Of a stretch of DNA of 64,000 nucleotides, positions 53,601 to 63,700 are shown piece by piece (position 1 is the stretch's first letter; every line of letters starts with the position of its first letter). The notes under the pieces are model-generated. The model made no database searches. It was not told the DNA's origin and was given only the letters and a program-made list of their open reading frames with translations. The position numbers and the translations under genes were made by a program. The stretch is from Paenibacillus thiaminolyticus (lineage in GTDB: Bacteria; Bacillota; Bacilli; Paenibacillales; Paenibacillaceae), in the NCBI RefSeq assembly GCF_007066085.1, contig NZ_CP041405.1, positions 6,045,501 through 6,109,500 of the forward strand. Direction: 5' to 3'.

Positions 53601-55136
53601 CATATGGGCGGCGATTCGATCAAGGCGATCCAAATTGCATCGCGAGTTACCGCAGCCGGCTATAGGCTAAAGGTGCAGCAGATTTTGAGCTACCCGGTTA
53701 TCCACGAGCTGGCCGCGCTGATGGACATGAATCAGTCTGAACCGGTTGCGCAAGGCCCGTGCACAGGGGCGGTCAAGCCGCTGCCGATCACGTCCTGGTT
53801 TTTCCGCCAGCCATGGAGCAACCCGCACTACTATGCCCAATCGATTCTCGTTCGCCTCAAGCATCCGGTCACGGCGGCGCAGCTGCAAGACGCGTTATAC
53901 GAGCTAATCCAGCATCATGACGCATTGAGGCTGCAGGTTGACGAAGCGGCCGGAATCCTGGAATACCGGACTGTCGAGCGGGATGACGTGGAGATTGCCT
54001 GCTGCGATCTTGCCTGTCATTCGGAGGAGGAACGGCCCGCGGAGTTGAAGCAGCGCGCCGAGTCGTTCAAAGCGAGTATGCGGCTCGGACAAGGTCTGCT
54101 ATTTAAATCGCTTTTATTCGATGAAGGCGTACAGGGACAGTCACTTTTGCTGACGGCGCATCATTTGGTCGTCGATGGGGTATCTTGGCGTATTTTGCTG
54201 GAGGACCTCGATCGGCTGCTGCAATCGATGCTCGGCGGCCCCCGCTTGCCATTGCCGGACAAAACGCATTCCGTCCAGGCGTGGGCAGACGCCATCGAAG
54301 CGTACAGCCGCGATCGGGCACTCGAGCATTTGGCATACTGGCAGTCGGTCTCCGCCGAGGCGGAAGACAGCTTGACTGCCGACTTCCCCGCAGCTGACGA
54401 TCGGCATGCCGTATGCGGCACGCTGGTCAGGGAACTGTCCAAGGAAGAGACGCACAGGCTCCTGCGGGAGGCCAATGCCCCGTTCCGCACGCAGACAAGC
54501 GAGCTGCTGGTTGCTTCCTTGGCCATGGCGCTTGGCGGCTTCACCGGCAAGGAGAACATCACGATCGAGCTGGAGGGACATGGGCGCGAGGAGTTGTTCG
54601 ACAGCCTGGACGTGTCCAGAACGGTCGGCTGGTTCACTTCGATGTATCCGGTCAACCTCCGCCTGCCTGGCACAGAGCTTGCCGGCATCATCAAGAGCGT
54701 CAAGGAACAGCTTCGCTCCATTCCGAACAAGGGAATTGATTATGGCATCATGTCATACATCTCCGGCCTCATCCCGGAGGGGGGCAGGAGCTTGCTTCGC
54801 TTCAATTACATGGGGGAGATCGACAATCATCTGCAGAGCCCCGTGCTGGAAATTGCCGATAAGGACACGGGAAGCGATAGCTGTGCGAGCAACCGGCTGA
54901 CTTGCTTGGCCGATGTCGTGGCCATCGTGATTGACAACAAGCTCCAAGTCCGGCTGGCATACAGTACGGCCAAGTTCAAGCCGCAGTCGATGGAGGCGTT
55001 CATGGATGCTCTGATGCAGCGGCTGATTGGAGTAATTAGCCTGTGTGCGGAGACGGGGCAGTCCTACTTTACGCCATCCGACTTCGAGACGGTGAAGCTC
55101 ACCGAAGACGAGCTGAACGTTCTCTTCAGTTCATGA
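50634..55136 (+). CDS. NRPS C-A-T-E, predicted to make N-acyl-D-asparagine prodrug cap
   Basis: 1500 aa. C (about 7-440; HHIISDG) of starter type, A (about 460-955), T (about 965-1040; GGDSIKAI) and E (about 1050-1490; HHLVVDGVSW, EGHGRE). Reading the specificity residues gives D-L-T-K-I-G-E-V-G-K, essentially the asparagine code (DLTKLGEVGK). Together this is the module that fatty-acylates and epimerises Asn in colibactin (ClbN), xenocoumacin and zwittermicin pathways. The D-Asn peptidase gene follows. Start is unclear: TTG 50634 has no upstream site, while GGAGG at 50636 would serve CTG 50649. Confidence 0.92.
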   Translation: MEVISLEASTLYPLTHPQKRIWYVENIYPGTSIHNIGGLIKIYGPVDFQLLEESINLFVKHNDAIRIRLIERDEAVWQTVTAYRRRTFPFIDFTDRSSGIDVDAWVSAEFAKPLPLDGESLYEFALVKISETESAYLTKVHHIISDGWSFQLMTTHINQIYTQLMQGQAVQQEDRPSYVDYIEREHAYLSSSRFTKNKHYWQQKFESVHDVALQTTASGTTGQRQKFLISPHTSEAIRSFVHTHRMSLNTFFIAAMLIYLHKATHQDRIMIGTPVLNRTGAKEKNTFGMFTSTMPFLADIERDTSFSTFLHNINHELIQCYFHQKYPYNLLVQDLQLQKRGLDQLFQVCVNYYNTAFDQSFGPGWKMQQIEAHNGSQLYPLQLIVTEWSPNEGLELYFDYKTGDYTDSHIEEMYRRLHYIADQVVSRPEAAIRDVQLLLPGERTELLYACNRTDREYPVSATILQLFEEQVERTPDRIAVACDGQTLTYEELNARANRLARMLLKSGIGPHTPAAVMGRHSLSIVVGIWAVIKAGAAYLPIDPDYPQERIEYILRDSGAAHLLTHGSEWERLSYDGAVIDLDDERMYEADGSNLPGQGAADDLVYIIYTSGSTGNPKGTMIEHRGLVNYIWWASKTYLRAPDEVVALYSSIAFDLTVTSIFMPLISGHRIEIYEDNGNEFIIHRILRDNKATVIKLTPAHLALIKDVDLSASAVRTFIVGGEDLKCALARHIHEQACGGIAIYNEYGPTETVVGCMIYQFDPERDKGSSVPIGQPIDNVQIYLLDQRLEPVPNGTMGELYISGDGVARGYLHRPELTQERFVDNPFLSGKRMYRSGDLAMRHHHGDIVYLGRSDHQVKIKGYRIEMGEIEHQLLALPPIEEAVVVDWTGEDGQQHLAAYFVAAGRLTALELRMKLAEVLPSYMIPAYFVRLDQLPLTPNGKVDRQRLPAPEQAPEQHDADASGPLAALLTDIFKDVLQADHIGVHDNFYHMGGDSIKAIQIASRVTAAGYRLKVQQILSYPVIHELAALMDMNQSEPVAQGPCTGAVKPLPITSWFFRQPWSNPHYYAQSILVRLKHPVTAAQLQDALYELIQHHDALRLQVDEAAGILEYRTVERDDVEIACCDLACHSEEERPAELKQRAESFKASMRLGQGLLFKSLLFDEGVQGQSLLLTAHHLVVDGVSWRILLEDLDRLLQSMLGGPRLPLPDKTHSVQAWADAIEAYSRDRALEHLAYWQSVSAEAEDSLTADFPAADDRHAVCGTLVRELSKEETHRLLREANAPFRTQTSELLVASLAMALGGFTGKENITIELEGHGREELFDSLDVSRTVGWFTSMYPVNLRLPGTELAGIIKSVKEQLRSIPNKGIDYGIMSYISGLIPEGGRSLLRFNYMGEIDNHLQSPVLEIADKDTGSDSCASNRLTCLADVVAIVIDNKLQVRLAYSTAKFKPQSMEAFMDALMQRLIGVISLCAETGQSYFTPSDFETVKLTEDELNVLFSS

Positions 55137-55152
55137 GGGGAGAAGGAACGTG

Positions 55153-56682
55153 ATGAAGAAGCTTGCCGTTTATCTATTTATCGCGGCGCTGCTTATCAGT
55201 CCGGCAGTGCTAGCCGCCGAAGAGGGAGCTCCTTCTCCGCCAGGGCGGCCGGTTGCGGACGAAGCCGCTATTGAGCGGTTCGTGCAGGCCGAGCTGGAGA
55301 AGGCGCACAGTCCCGGCGCCACGGTTGTCATCGTGAGCGGAGATCAGGTGGTCTATGCGAAGGGCTTCGGGCTGGCCGATCGGGAGGCCGGAATTCCGGC
55401 AACAAGCTCGACTTTGTTTCAATTGGGCTCGACCTCCAAAGCGTTTACCGGCTTGGCCTTGCTGGAACTGGAGCAGCAGGGATCGCTCCGGCTCGACGAC
55501 CCGATCGCCCGCTACCTTCCGTGGCTCCAATTGAATTATGAAGGGGAGCCGGCCAAGGTGACGCTCGCCCAACTGCTGCATCATACGAGCGGGGTGCCGT
55601 TCTCCTCGATCGCGTCGATTCCGGCGGATTCGGGAGAGCAAGCGCTGCAACGCACGGTGCGGGCTCTGTCGGGAACCGAACTGGATACCATTCCGGGAAC
55701 CAAGTATCAATATGCCACCATTAATTATGATGTTCTGGGCCTGATTATCCAGGAAGTATCAGGCATGTCTTATGAGGCCTATATGTCCCGAATGCTGCAG
55801 CGGCTTGGATTGAATGACACCGTACCGTTGGCGCAGCTGAACGATCGCCAGCAGCTGGCCGCAGGCTACAAGATCGGGTTCGGTTCGCCGCGGAGGTATG
55901 AGGCTCCCGAGTACAGGGGGAACACGCCTGCCGGCTACTTGATCTCCAATGCGGACGATATCGGGCGGTGGCTGCTGCTTCAGCTGGGAGCGGCCGGCAT
56001 ATCCGCAAGCGACCGGGCGCTAATCGAACGGTCGCACCGGCCCGATACGACCGTGGGGCCGGATGAGAATGGCGCTTATTATGCCGCAGGGTGGTTCGTG
56101 TCAACCGACGGGATGGAACTTTCGCACCAAGGCTCCAACCCCAACTTCTCGTCATATGTCATCATCCGGCCGCAGGAGCGGCTTGGCGTAGGCGTGCTTG
56201 CCAATATCAATTCCGCGTACACGTTTCACATTGGCACCGGCTTGATGAGTCTGCTGCGGGAACGGGAGCCGCCGCCTGCCCAGGCCGACTTCTACCCGCA
56301 GCTCGACAGGATGGCCATGGTTGGGCTGGCGATCATTGCCGTCAGCCTGGTTGTTACGGCAGCGTCTGCGATTCGCATCCCGCTCCAATTGCGCCGCAAG
56401 CGGCGCGCCTTCATCCCGCCGCGGGGAAGGCGGCTCGTCGTCATCGGCGCCGCAACACTGATAGCGGGCGCATGCTTCTGGGGAATCGGGAACCTGCTTG
56501 ACAAGGTTTTGGCGGGCCTGCCGCTCGATGTAGCTGCGGTATGGTCTCCCGTCAGCGTCATCTGGTTCATCTATGCGTTCTACCTTGCCGTTGGAATCGC
56601 CTTCCTGTTCTTTGCCGCGGTCTGGCTGATGCCCAAGGTGAGGCGTCCGCCCCTGCCCATCCCCGCTGAGGAGGTGAAGTAA
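55153..56682 (+). CDS. Membrane D-asparaginyl peptidase, ClbP/ZmaM/XcnG-like prodrug activator
   Basis: 509 aa. Signal peptide (LAVYLFIAALLISPAVLAAE). Serine beta-lactamase/esterase-type domain with nucleophile in GSTSKAF (Ser near 96), YATINYD (Tyr near 186) and HQGSNPNF. C-terminal three transmembrane helices (about 380-403, 427-450, 470-493), which is the ClbP layout. Such enzymes remove the acyl-D-Asn cap in the periplasm or outer face on export, giving the active antibiotic and protecting the producer. Placed directly after the cap-making NRPS. ATG 55153 or GTG 55150. Confidence 0.92.
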   Translation: MKKLAVYLFIAALLISPAVLAAEEGAPSPPGRPVADEAAIERFVQAELEKAHSPGATVVIVSGDQVVYAKGFGLADREAGIPATSSTLFQLGSTSKAFTGLALLELEQQGSLRLDDPIARYLPWLQLNYEGEPAKVTLAQLLHHTSGVPFSSIASIPADSGEQALQRTVRALSGTELDTIPGTKYQYATINYDVLGLIIQEVSGMSYEAYMSRMLQRLGLNDTVPLAQLNDRQQLAAGYKIGFGSPRRYEAPEYRGNTPAGYLISNADDIGRWLLLQLGAAGISASDRALIERSHRPDTTVGPDENGAYYAAGWFVSTDGMELSHQGSNPNFSSYVIIRPQERLGVGVLANINSAYTFHIGTGLMSLLREREPPPAQADFYPQLDRMAMVGLAIIAVSLVVTAASAIRIPLQLRRKRRAFIPPRGRRLVVIGAATLIAGACFWGIGNLLDKVLAGLPLDVAAVWSPVSVIWFIYAFYLAVGIAFLFFAAVWLMPKVRRPPLPIPAEEVK

Positions 56683-57414
56683 ATGAAATGCAAGCTGTTT
56701 TGCCTGCCCCATGCCGGCGGTTCCGCTACCATCTACATGCGGTGGAAGCGTTACCTGCGCGACGGCATTGAATTGCATCCGCTTGAGCCGGCCGGCCGGG
56801 GAAAAAGATTGGCTGAGCCCCATTACGGCAGCCTGGATGAAATGATCGACGATTTATGCGGATGCCTGGAGCAGCAATTGGACGGCTCCGACTTCGCTCT
56901 CTTCGGTCACAGCATGGGAGCGCTTGTCGGTTACGAACTGGCGCATGCCATCAAGCGGAGAAGGGGGCGGGAACCGGTTCATCTTTTCGTATCGGGAACC
57001 TATCCTCCCCATGCCCAGAAGATCAACATCCTCCATTCGCTGTCTGACGACAGGCTGCGTGAGGAAATCAAGCGGTTGGGAGGAACCGAGGGAGAACTCC
57101 TCGAGCGGGAAGATCTGCTGCGGCTGTTTTTGCCGGTGCTGCGCAGAGACTTGGAGTTGGTCGAGACGCACCGCTTTGAGGATAAGCCGGATCAGATTCA
57201 CTGCAATATGTCCGTGCTGAGCGGCACAGAAGATAGGGCCACCGCCGGCTACAACCTGTCGGAGTGGTCCAGATATGGCAGCCGGGCTTGTCGTTTTTAT
57301 GAATTCGAGGGAGGCCACTTTTTCATTAATGAACATGTCGTTCAGGTGGTGTCGCTCATCAATGAGGCATTATGCAGTCCACAATTTCAGATGTCCGCAA
57401 AAAAGGAGCCGTGA
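56683..57414 (+). CDS. Type II thioesterase
   Basis: 243-aa alpha/beta hydrolase: LPHAGGSAT (residues 7-15), nucleophile in FGHSMGAL (Ser near 76) and C-terminal GGHFF His. Such enzymes clear misloaded carrier proteins of NRPS/PKS lines. The start abuts the peptidase stop (TAAATG). It edits rather than releases; no integrated TE is seen in the window. Confidence 0.92.
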   Translation: MKCKLFCLPHAGGSATIYMRWKRYLRDGIELHPLEPAGRGKRLAEPHYGSLDEMIDDLCGCLEQQLDGSDFALFGHSMGALVGYELAHAIKRRRGREPVHLFVSGTYPPHAQKINILHSLSDDRLREEIKRLGGTEGELLEREDLLRLFLPVLRRDLELVETHRFEDKPDQIHCNMSVLSGTEDRATAGYNLSEWSRYGSRACRFYEFEGGHFFINEHVVQVVSLINEALCSPQFQMSAKKEP

Positions 57415-57417
57415 ACC

Positions 57418-58272
57418 ATGATACAAACCGTTGGAGTCGTCGGAGCAGGTGTAATGGGAAGCGATGTCGCCCTGGATCTCGCTTGCTACGGATACGAGGT
57501 GGTGCTGAAAGATATCAGCGAGGACGCCGTGCGGCGGGCGCAGGAGAAGATACGAACCGATTTCCGGCTGTTGAAAATGGTCAAGCCGCAGGCGAAGCAG
57601 TTGGCCTTGGAAGATGTGCTCGGCCGGATTACGTTCACGACGAGCTATGACGGCTTCGGGCGCGTCCAGTTCGTCATCGAGAACATTACGGAGGATTGGG
57701 AGCGGAAGAAGACGGTGTACACGGAACTGGCGGAGGTATGCGGCATCGATGCGTACTTTGCTGTCAATACGAGCTGCATCTCCATTACGAAGGTAGGCGC
57801 GTTGATGCCCAGACCGGACAAGGTCATCGGCATGCATTTCATGAACCCGGTCCCGATGAAGGAACTCGTGGAAGTCATTCGGGGAGAGCACACGTCGGAT
57901 GAGACCGTAGCTTGCGGAGAACAGTTTTTGCGCTCGTTCGATAAAGTCCCCGTAGTCGTCAACGATTTTCCCGGCTTCGTGACGAACCGCGTTCTCATGC
58001 TGACGATTAACGAATGCGTATGGGCGGTTCAGGATGGGGTAGCCGAGCCGCAGGATGTGGATAAAATTTTCCGCCTCGGCTTCGGTCACAAAATGGGGCC
58101 GCTTGCCACCTGCGATCTGATTGGCCTGGATACGATCCTGAACTCCCTGCTCGTGCTGTATGACAGTTACAAGGATCCGAAGTTCCGGCCCTGCCCGCTG
58201 CTCGTGAAGATGGTGGATGCCGGATATTTGGGCAAAAAATCGGGAAAAGGATTTTTCGATTATGACAAGTAG
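57418..58272 (+). CDS. 3-hydroxyacyl dehydrogenase for hydroxymalonyl-ACP (FkbK/ZmaG-like)
   Basis: 284 aa. Rossmann GAGVMG (residues 9-14), NTSCISITKVGALM and HFMNPVPMKELVEVIRG as in the cluster 1 copy at 7262, to which it is clearly paralogous. It oxidises glyceryl-ACP to tartronate semialdehyde-ACP by analogy with zwittermicin/FK520 pathways. First of four genes forming a complete hydroxymalonyl-ACP set. The stop lies 13 bp before the FkbH-like start. Confidence 0.88.
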   Translation: MIQTVGVVGAGVMGSDVALDLACYGYEVVLKDISEDAVRRAQEKIRTDFRLLKMVKPQAKQLALEDVLGRITFTTSYDGFGRVQFVIENITEDWERKKTVYTELAEVCGIDAYFAVNTSCISITKVGALMPRPDKVIGMHFMNPVPMKELVEVIRGEHTSDETVACGEQFLRSFDKVPVVVNDFPGFVTNRVLMLTINECVWAVQDGVAEPQDVDKIFRLGFGHKMGPLATCDLIGLDTILNSLLVLYDSYKDPKFRPCPLLVKMVDAGYLGKKSGKGFFDYDK

Positions 58273-58285
58273 GGAGGAAAAGGCG

Positions 58286-59350
58286 ATGGACCAGGCCGCG
58301 GAAAAGGTCAAGGAAGTGAAGTGCGTCGTATGGGATCTCGACCATACGATGTGGGACGGCATTTTGCTGGAGTCGGGCGAGGTCGCGCTGAAGCCGCGCA
58401 TCCGGGAGATTCTGGCGGAACTGGACTCGCGGGGCATCCTGCATTCGATTGCGAGCAGGAACGATGCGGAGCACGCGATGAGCAAGCTGCGGGAATTCGG
58501 CGTTGAATCGTATTTCCTGTATCCGGAAATCAACTGGAATGCGAAGTCGGCATCGATCGAGAAAATATGCGGCAACTTGAACATCGGCAAGGATACGATT
58601 CTGTTCATTGACGATCAGCCCTTCGAACGCGACGAGGTGCAAAGCGTCCATCCGGAAGTGGCCTGCATAGATGCGGCCGAATACGGCACGCTGCTTGATC
58701 ATCCGCGTCTCAACCCCCGCTTCATCACGGAAGACTCGAAGCGCCGCCGCGCCATGTATATCGAGGACATGCAGCGCAAGCAGGAAGAAGAGGAGTTTAC
58801 AGGTCCCCAGGATGCGTTCCTGAAATCGCTCGGCATGCGCTTCGTCATCAGCGAGGCCAGGGAGGAGGACTTGAAGCGGGCGGAGGAGCTGACCGTCCGC
58901 ACCAATCAGTTGAATGCGACGGGTTATACCTACAGCTACGAGGAACTGGACAGGATCAGACAGTCTCCGGACTATATGCTGCTGGTGTGCGAGCTGACGG
59001 ATAAATACGGATCCTACGGCAAGATCGGTCTCGCTCTCATCGAGTTGAAGGAGAACTGCTGGCATTTGAAGCTGCTGCTTATGTCCTGCAGAGTGATGTC
59101 GCGCGGCGTGGGCACTGTCATGCTGACCCATATTATGCAGCAGGCCAAAATGGAAGGGAAAACGCTGCTGGCAGACTTCAAACAGACCGATCGCAACAAG
59201 ATGATGTATGTCACGTACCGGTTCGCCAATTTTGTCGAAGTCTCCAACGACGGCCAGGGAAATATTTTATTCAAAAATGAGTTGAATCAAATTCAACCGT
59301 TCCCGCCTTACATTGAGGTGAAGGTGACGGTTGCAGGGAGAAAGGGGTAA
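58286..59350 (+). CDS. FkbH-like HAD-family protein, glyceryl-ACP formation
   Basis: 354 aa. HAD motif CVVWDLDHTMWDGIL (about 12-26), FIDDQPFERDEV (about 112) and a C-terminal acyltransferase-like domain with RTNQLNATGYTYS. FkbH-type enzymes dephosphorylate 1,3-bisphosphoglycerate and load glyceryl onto the dedicated carrier. ATG 58286 has AGGGAGGA upstream. The open frame from 58217 overlaps the previous gene. No O-methyltransferase is nearby, so hydroxymalonyl, not methoxymalonyl, is predicted. Confidence 0.9.
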   Translation: MDQAAEKVKEVKCVVWDLDHTMWDGILLESGEVALKPRIREILAELDSRGILHSIASRNDAEHAMSKLREFGVESYFLYPEINWNAKSASIEKICGNLNIGKDTILFIDDQPFERDEVQSVHPEVACIDAAEYGTLLDHPRLNPRFITEDSKRRRAMYIEDMQRKQEEEEFTGPQDAFLKSLGMRFVISEAREEDLKRAEELTVRTNQLNATGYTYSYEELDRIRQSPDYMLLVCELTDKYGSYGKIGLALIELKENCWHLKLLLMSCRVMSRGVGTVMLTHIMQQAKMEGKTLLADFKQTDRNKMMYVTYRFANFVEVSNDGQGNILFKNELNQIQPFPPYIEVKVTVAGRKG

Positions 59351-59355
59351 ACGCG

Positions 59356-59607
59356 ATGGAAATCAAGCAAAAAATCCGCGAGTTCATTGAAAGCAATCTG
59401 GTTGTATTCGAGGATGAGGCCGTCTTCTCCGACGATGATAATATTTTTCAAATGGGCTTTGTCAATTCTTTATTCGCAATGAAGCTGCTTGGCTATATCG
59501 AGCAAGAGTTCGGGATTACAGTCGGGAACGAGGATTTGGATATCGCCAATTTCAGCACACTCAACAACATCGTCCGTCTCATCGCAAAGCATATGCAGGA
59601 GGTATAA
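59356..59607 (+). CDS. Acyl carrier protein for hydroxymalonyl (FkbJ/ZmaD-like)
   Basis: 83 aa with phosphopantetheine motif GFVNSLFAMKL (Ser near 37). Same unusual Asn-Ser as the cluster 1 carrier at 8166. GAAAGGGG precedes the ATG. It sits between the FkbH-like and acyl-CoA dehydrogenase genes, matching the canonical set. Confidence 0.9.
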   Translation: MEIKQKIREFIESNLVVFEDEAVFSDDDNIFQMGFVNSLFAMKLLGYIEQEFGITVGNEDLDIANFSTLNNIVRLIAKHMQEV

Positions 59608-59610
59608 GGG

Positions 59611-60792
59611 ATGAATGCTCATACATGCTCGTCTGCCGATCAAGTCGTAGAGGAGGCCAGACAGTTCGCTGCCCGGGAGGTTCGGCCGCTAGCCGGAGAG
59701 ATTGACGCCAGCGGGGAACTCCCCCGCAGCCTGATTGCCAAGATGGGCGAGCGCGGGTATTTGGCGGCCAGTTGGCCGGAGGAGTACGGCGGCTTGGGGC
59801 TGGATCCGGTGGCATATGGACTGCTGACGGAGCAGATCGGCAAAGCGTGCAGCAACACGAGGGCGCTGCTGACCGTGCAAACCTCGCTGCTGGGAGAGAC
59901 GATGCTGAGGTTCGGCACCGAGGCGCAGAAGCAGCTCTGGCTGCCGCAGATGGCGCGGGCGGAGAAGCTGGGGGCGTTTGCCCTGTCCGAGCCGCTTGTG
60001 GGCTCGGATGCCAAAAGCGTACAGACGACTTACCGGAAAGAGGGCGCGCGGTACATATTAAACGGCAGCAAGAAATGGATATCGTTTGCGGCCATCGCCG
60101 ATTTTTTTGTCGTCATCGCCGCAGATGCGGCCGGACACATCACGTCATTCATCGTCGAGCGCGAGCGCGAGGGGGTGCGCGTCATCCCGATGGGCGGCAT
60201 GCTTGGCAACCGCGCGGTCCATATCGCCGAGATTCAGTTCGATGAAGTGGAGGTTCCGGCTGACAACGTGCTCGGCAACGTTGGAGGAGGCTTTACCTAT
60301 GTCGTCTCCACGGCTCTTGATCATGGCCGCTACAGCATTGCATGGGCAGGGGCGGCCATCGCGGCGGAAGCGCTGGAGGCGATGGTGACGTATGCGCGGT
60401 CGCGGTCGCAATTCGGCGAGAAGCTGCACCATTTCCAGTTGGTCAAGGGGATGATAGGGGATGCGGTCACCAAGGTTCATGCCGCACGATCGCTCTGTCT
60501 CAGCGCGGGGGAACTGCGCCGTAACGGGGCGGAGGACGCAATCCACCAGACGACGATCGCCAAGTATTTTACATCGAAAATTGCGGTGGAAGTGACGAAC
60601 GACACCGTGCAAATTCATGGCGGCAACGGTTGCCGCAGCGATTACCCGGCAGAACGGTTGTTCCGCGAAGCCAAGGTGCTTGAAATTATCGAGGGCACGA
60701 GCCAGATTCAACAACAGGTCATTGCCCAATACGGCCTGCGGAAGTACGCGGTGAAGAAGCAGGGGGCAGGTCAAGCGGGAAGGGAGGCGTGA
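59611..60792 (+). CDS. Acyl-CoA dehydrogenase family protein for hydroxymalonyl-ACP (FkbI/ZmaE-like)
   Basis: 393 aa. FALSEPLVGSDA (about 128-139), DHGRYSIAWAG and EIIEGTSQIQQQ near the C-terminus show a complete FAD acyl-CoA dehydrogenase. It oxidises the carrier-bound semialdehyde to hydroxymalonyl-ACP. Only 3 bp separate it from the carrier gene. Paralogue of 8426. Confidence 0.9.
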   Translation: MNAHTCSSADQVVEEARQFAAREVRPLAGEIDASGELPRSLIAKMGERGYLAASWPEEYGGLGLDPVAYGLLTEQIGKACSNTRALLTVQTSLLGETMLRFGTEAQKQLWLPQMARAEKLGAFALSEPLVGSDAKSVQTTYRKEGARYILNGSKKWISFAAIADFFVVIAADAAGHITSFIVEREREGVRVIPMGGMLGNRAVHIAEIQFDEVEVPADNVLGNVGGGFTYVVSTALDHGRYSIAWAGAAIAAEALEAMVTYARSRSQFGEKLHHFQLVKGMIGDAVTKVHAARSLCLSAGELRRNGAEDAIHQTTIAKYFTSKIAVEVTNDTVQIHGGNGCRSDYPAERLFREAKVLEIIEGTSQIQQQVIAQYGLRKYAVKKQGAGQAGREA

Positions 60793-60796
60793 AGGC

Positions 60797-63700
60797 GTGC
60801 AGGAGCCGCAAAAACTGGACAAAAGCAATGTTGAAGATATTTTGGCCTTAACCCCGATGCAGTCAGGCATGCTGCTCCAATATTTGAAGGATCCGGATAC
60901 GACGCAGTATGTAGAGCTGATTGAATTGGGCATCAGCGGTGACATCGACACCTCGTTGTTCGAGCAATCGTGGTCATGCGTCGTTCAGGCGAACGAGGCG
61001 CTGCGTACCTTGTTCCGGTGGGAAGAGGTGAACCAGCCCGTTCAAATTGTGCTGAAGCAGCATCGGCCCGTCATTCGTTACGAGAACTATTCCGAACTGG
61101 ACGAGGAGGCCCGGGCGCGCCAGATCGCGGCGCGGATTGCCGCCGACAGACAGGAGAAGTTCAAGCTGGATCAGGTGCCGTTCCGGCTGACGCTATGCAA
61201 GCAGACTGGACGGAATCATACGCTGCTCATCAGCTTCCACCATATTTTATTGGACGGATGGAGCACCGGCATTCTGTTGAAGGAATGGCTGGGCGCCTAT
61301 CGCATGCTGGCGCAAGGGATGAAGCCGGAGCTGCGGCGCAAGCCGCCGTTCAAGCAGTTCGTCGCCTTGCTGCAGCAGCAGGACAAGAAGAAGCAAGCGA
61401 GCTATTGGAGCCGGTATCTGCATGAGCTGGAGGCCAAGCCGATTCCGGTATCCAGAGGCGGAGCCAGCCCGGAAAAGGCGTCTATCGCCGTGCATACGGA
61501 AAAGCGAAGCGGGACTTATGTTGCGGACCTGCACCGGTTTGCGCGGACAGCGCAAGTGACGCAAGCGGCGCTTTTCTATACCGCCTGGGGCATTTTGCTC
61601 CAGCATTATACGAATAGTGATGACGTATTGTTCGGGGTTACCGTATCCGGGCGCAACACAAGCATTTCCGGAATGGAGGATATGGCCGGCTTGTTCATCA
61701 ACACGCTGCCGCTCCGCCTGAAGGCCGGTCCCGAACATGGCCTGCCCGATCTCCTCGCCGATGTGAATCGTTCCATTCAAGCGCATGAGGAGCATGCGGG
61801 CACTTCCTTGACGGACATTAAGGGATACGGCGGGATGCGGACGGAAGGCGTCCCGTTCGATTCGCTGTTGGTGGTGGAGAACTATCCTTTGGATAAGGCG
61901 GTTACCAGCGCCGAGGGGCCGCTTGCGATTGCTTCCCATCATATTGAAGAAGAAACCGAGTTCGATCTGACAGTCCGCATTACGGCGGCCGAGGAATTGG
62001 AGATGACGTTCGCTTATAACGAGCAGGCGCATCGATCCGACACAGTGGCCAAGCTGGCTTGTCATTACCTCTACATCATCGAGCAAATCATTCAAACCTC
62101 TACCCAAGTTACGGCCTACCACGAGACGAGACTGCAGGATATCGGCATCCTTACCGCGGAAGAGCGGGAACAAATTCGGCATTTCAATCTGACAACCGCC
62201 AGCTATCCCCGTGAGAAGACCATTCACGAATTGTTCGAGGAACAGGTCCGGCTAGCGCCTGAAGGCACGGCCGTCACGGATGAACAGAGATCCTGCACCT
62301 ACCGGGAGCTCAATGAGCAAGCCAACCGGATTGCCCGCGCGCTGCGGGCGGATGGAGTGGAACGCGGCCAAGTTGTCGGGTTGATGGCGAATCGCTCCAT
62401 CGACATGATCGCCGGCATTTTCGGGATTCTCAAAGCGGGTGGCGTCTATTTACCGCTTGACTCTGCTCATCCGGCTGAACGGATCGCCTATATGCTGCAA
62501 GACGGGAAAGTAGGCACAGTACTGGCTTCGGCCGGTCTTGAGCCGCTTGTGCCGGAACAGACGAAGGTATGGGTGTTGAACGAAGCGCTGCTTGGTTGCG
62601 GCGAAGCAACCGACATGCCATCGGTGAACGGGCCGGAGCACCCGGCCTATGTGATGTACACCTCAGGGTCGACCGGTACGCCCAAGGGCGTGGCGGTCGG
62701 CCACCGCAATGTCGTGCGGCTGGTCCGCAATACGAATTACGTGCAGGTGGAGGCGGGCGACTGCATGCTTCAGGCAGGGGCCATCGGCTTCGACGCTCTC
62801 ACGTTCGAGGTATTCGGGGCACTGCTGAATGGGGGAAGCCTGCACATTGCGGATAAGCATACACTGCTTGACAGCAGCAGACTGGATGCCTTTTTGCGGT
62901 CGCGGAACATTTCGGTCGCCCTGCTGACGCCGGCGCTCTTCAACCAGCTGGCGCAGCAGCGGCCGCAGATGTTCGCCGGCTTGCGGCATCTTATTGTCGG
63001 CGGCGATGTCTTGTCGCCGAAGCACATCGAAGCGGTCCGGCAGGCATGCCCGGGGCTCGCGATGTGGAACGCGTACGGTCCGACCGAGAATACGGTCATT
63101 TCGACCTGCTTCCGCATCGATCGCGAGTATGCCGAGCATATTCCGATTGGCCCGCCGATTAGCAACTCCACGGCCTATATTGTGGACCGCCACGATAACC
63201 TGCTGCCGATAGGCGTTCCCGGCGAACTGCTCGTGGGCGGGGACGGGGTGGCGCTCGGCTACTTGAACCAGCCTGAGCTGACATCGGAGAAATTCGTTCC
63301 CGATCCGTATTGTCCCGGGGGCGTCATGTACCGGACGGGGGATATGGCCTGTTGGCAGGAGGACGGAAGCCTTGAATATATGGGACGGATCGATCAGCAG
63401 GTCAAGATTCGCGGCCACCGCATCGAGATCGGTGAAATCGAGACGATGCTCCTCCGGCATCCATCGGTTCAGGAAGCGGCGGTAACGGCGCTGCAGCGGG
63501 GCGGCCACACCGAATTATGCGCGTACGTGGTTGCTTCCGGGCAGGCTCCGGTGTCCGAGCTGCGGGATTATCTGGCCGCCACATTGCCGGATTACATGAT
63601 CCCGTCCCATGTCGTTCCGCTGGAGCACATTCCGCTTACGCCGAACGGGAAGCTTGACCGCAAGGCCCTGCCCGCGCCTGCGGAGCGCGTCCGTTCCGCC

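Noticed and set aside
57370..58608. 412-aa minus-strand open frame across the dehydrogenase
   Set aside because: Shadow of the hydroxymalonyl-ACP genes, whose motifs are intact on the plus strand.
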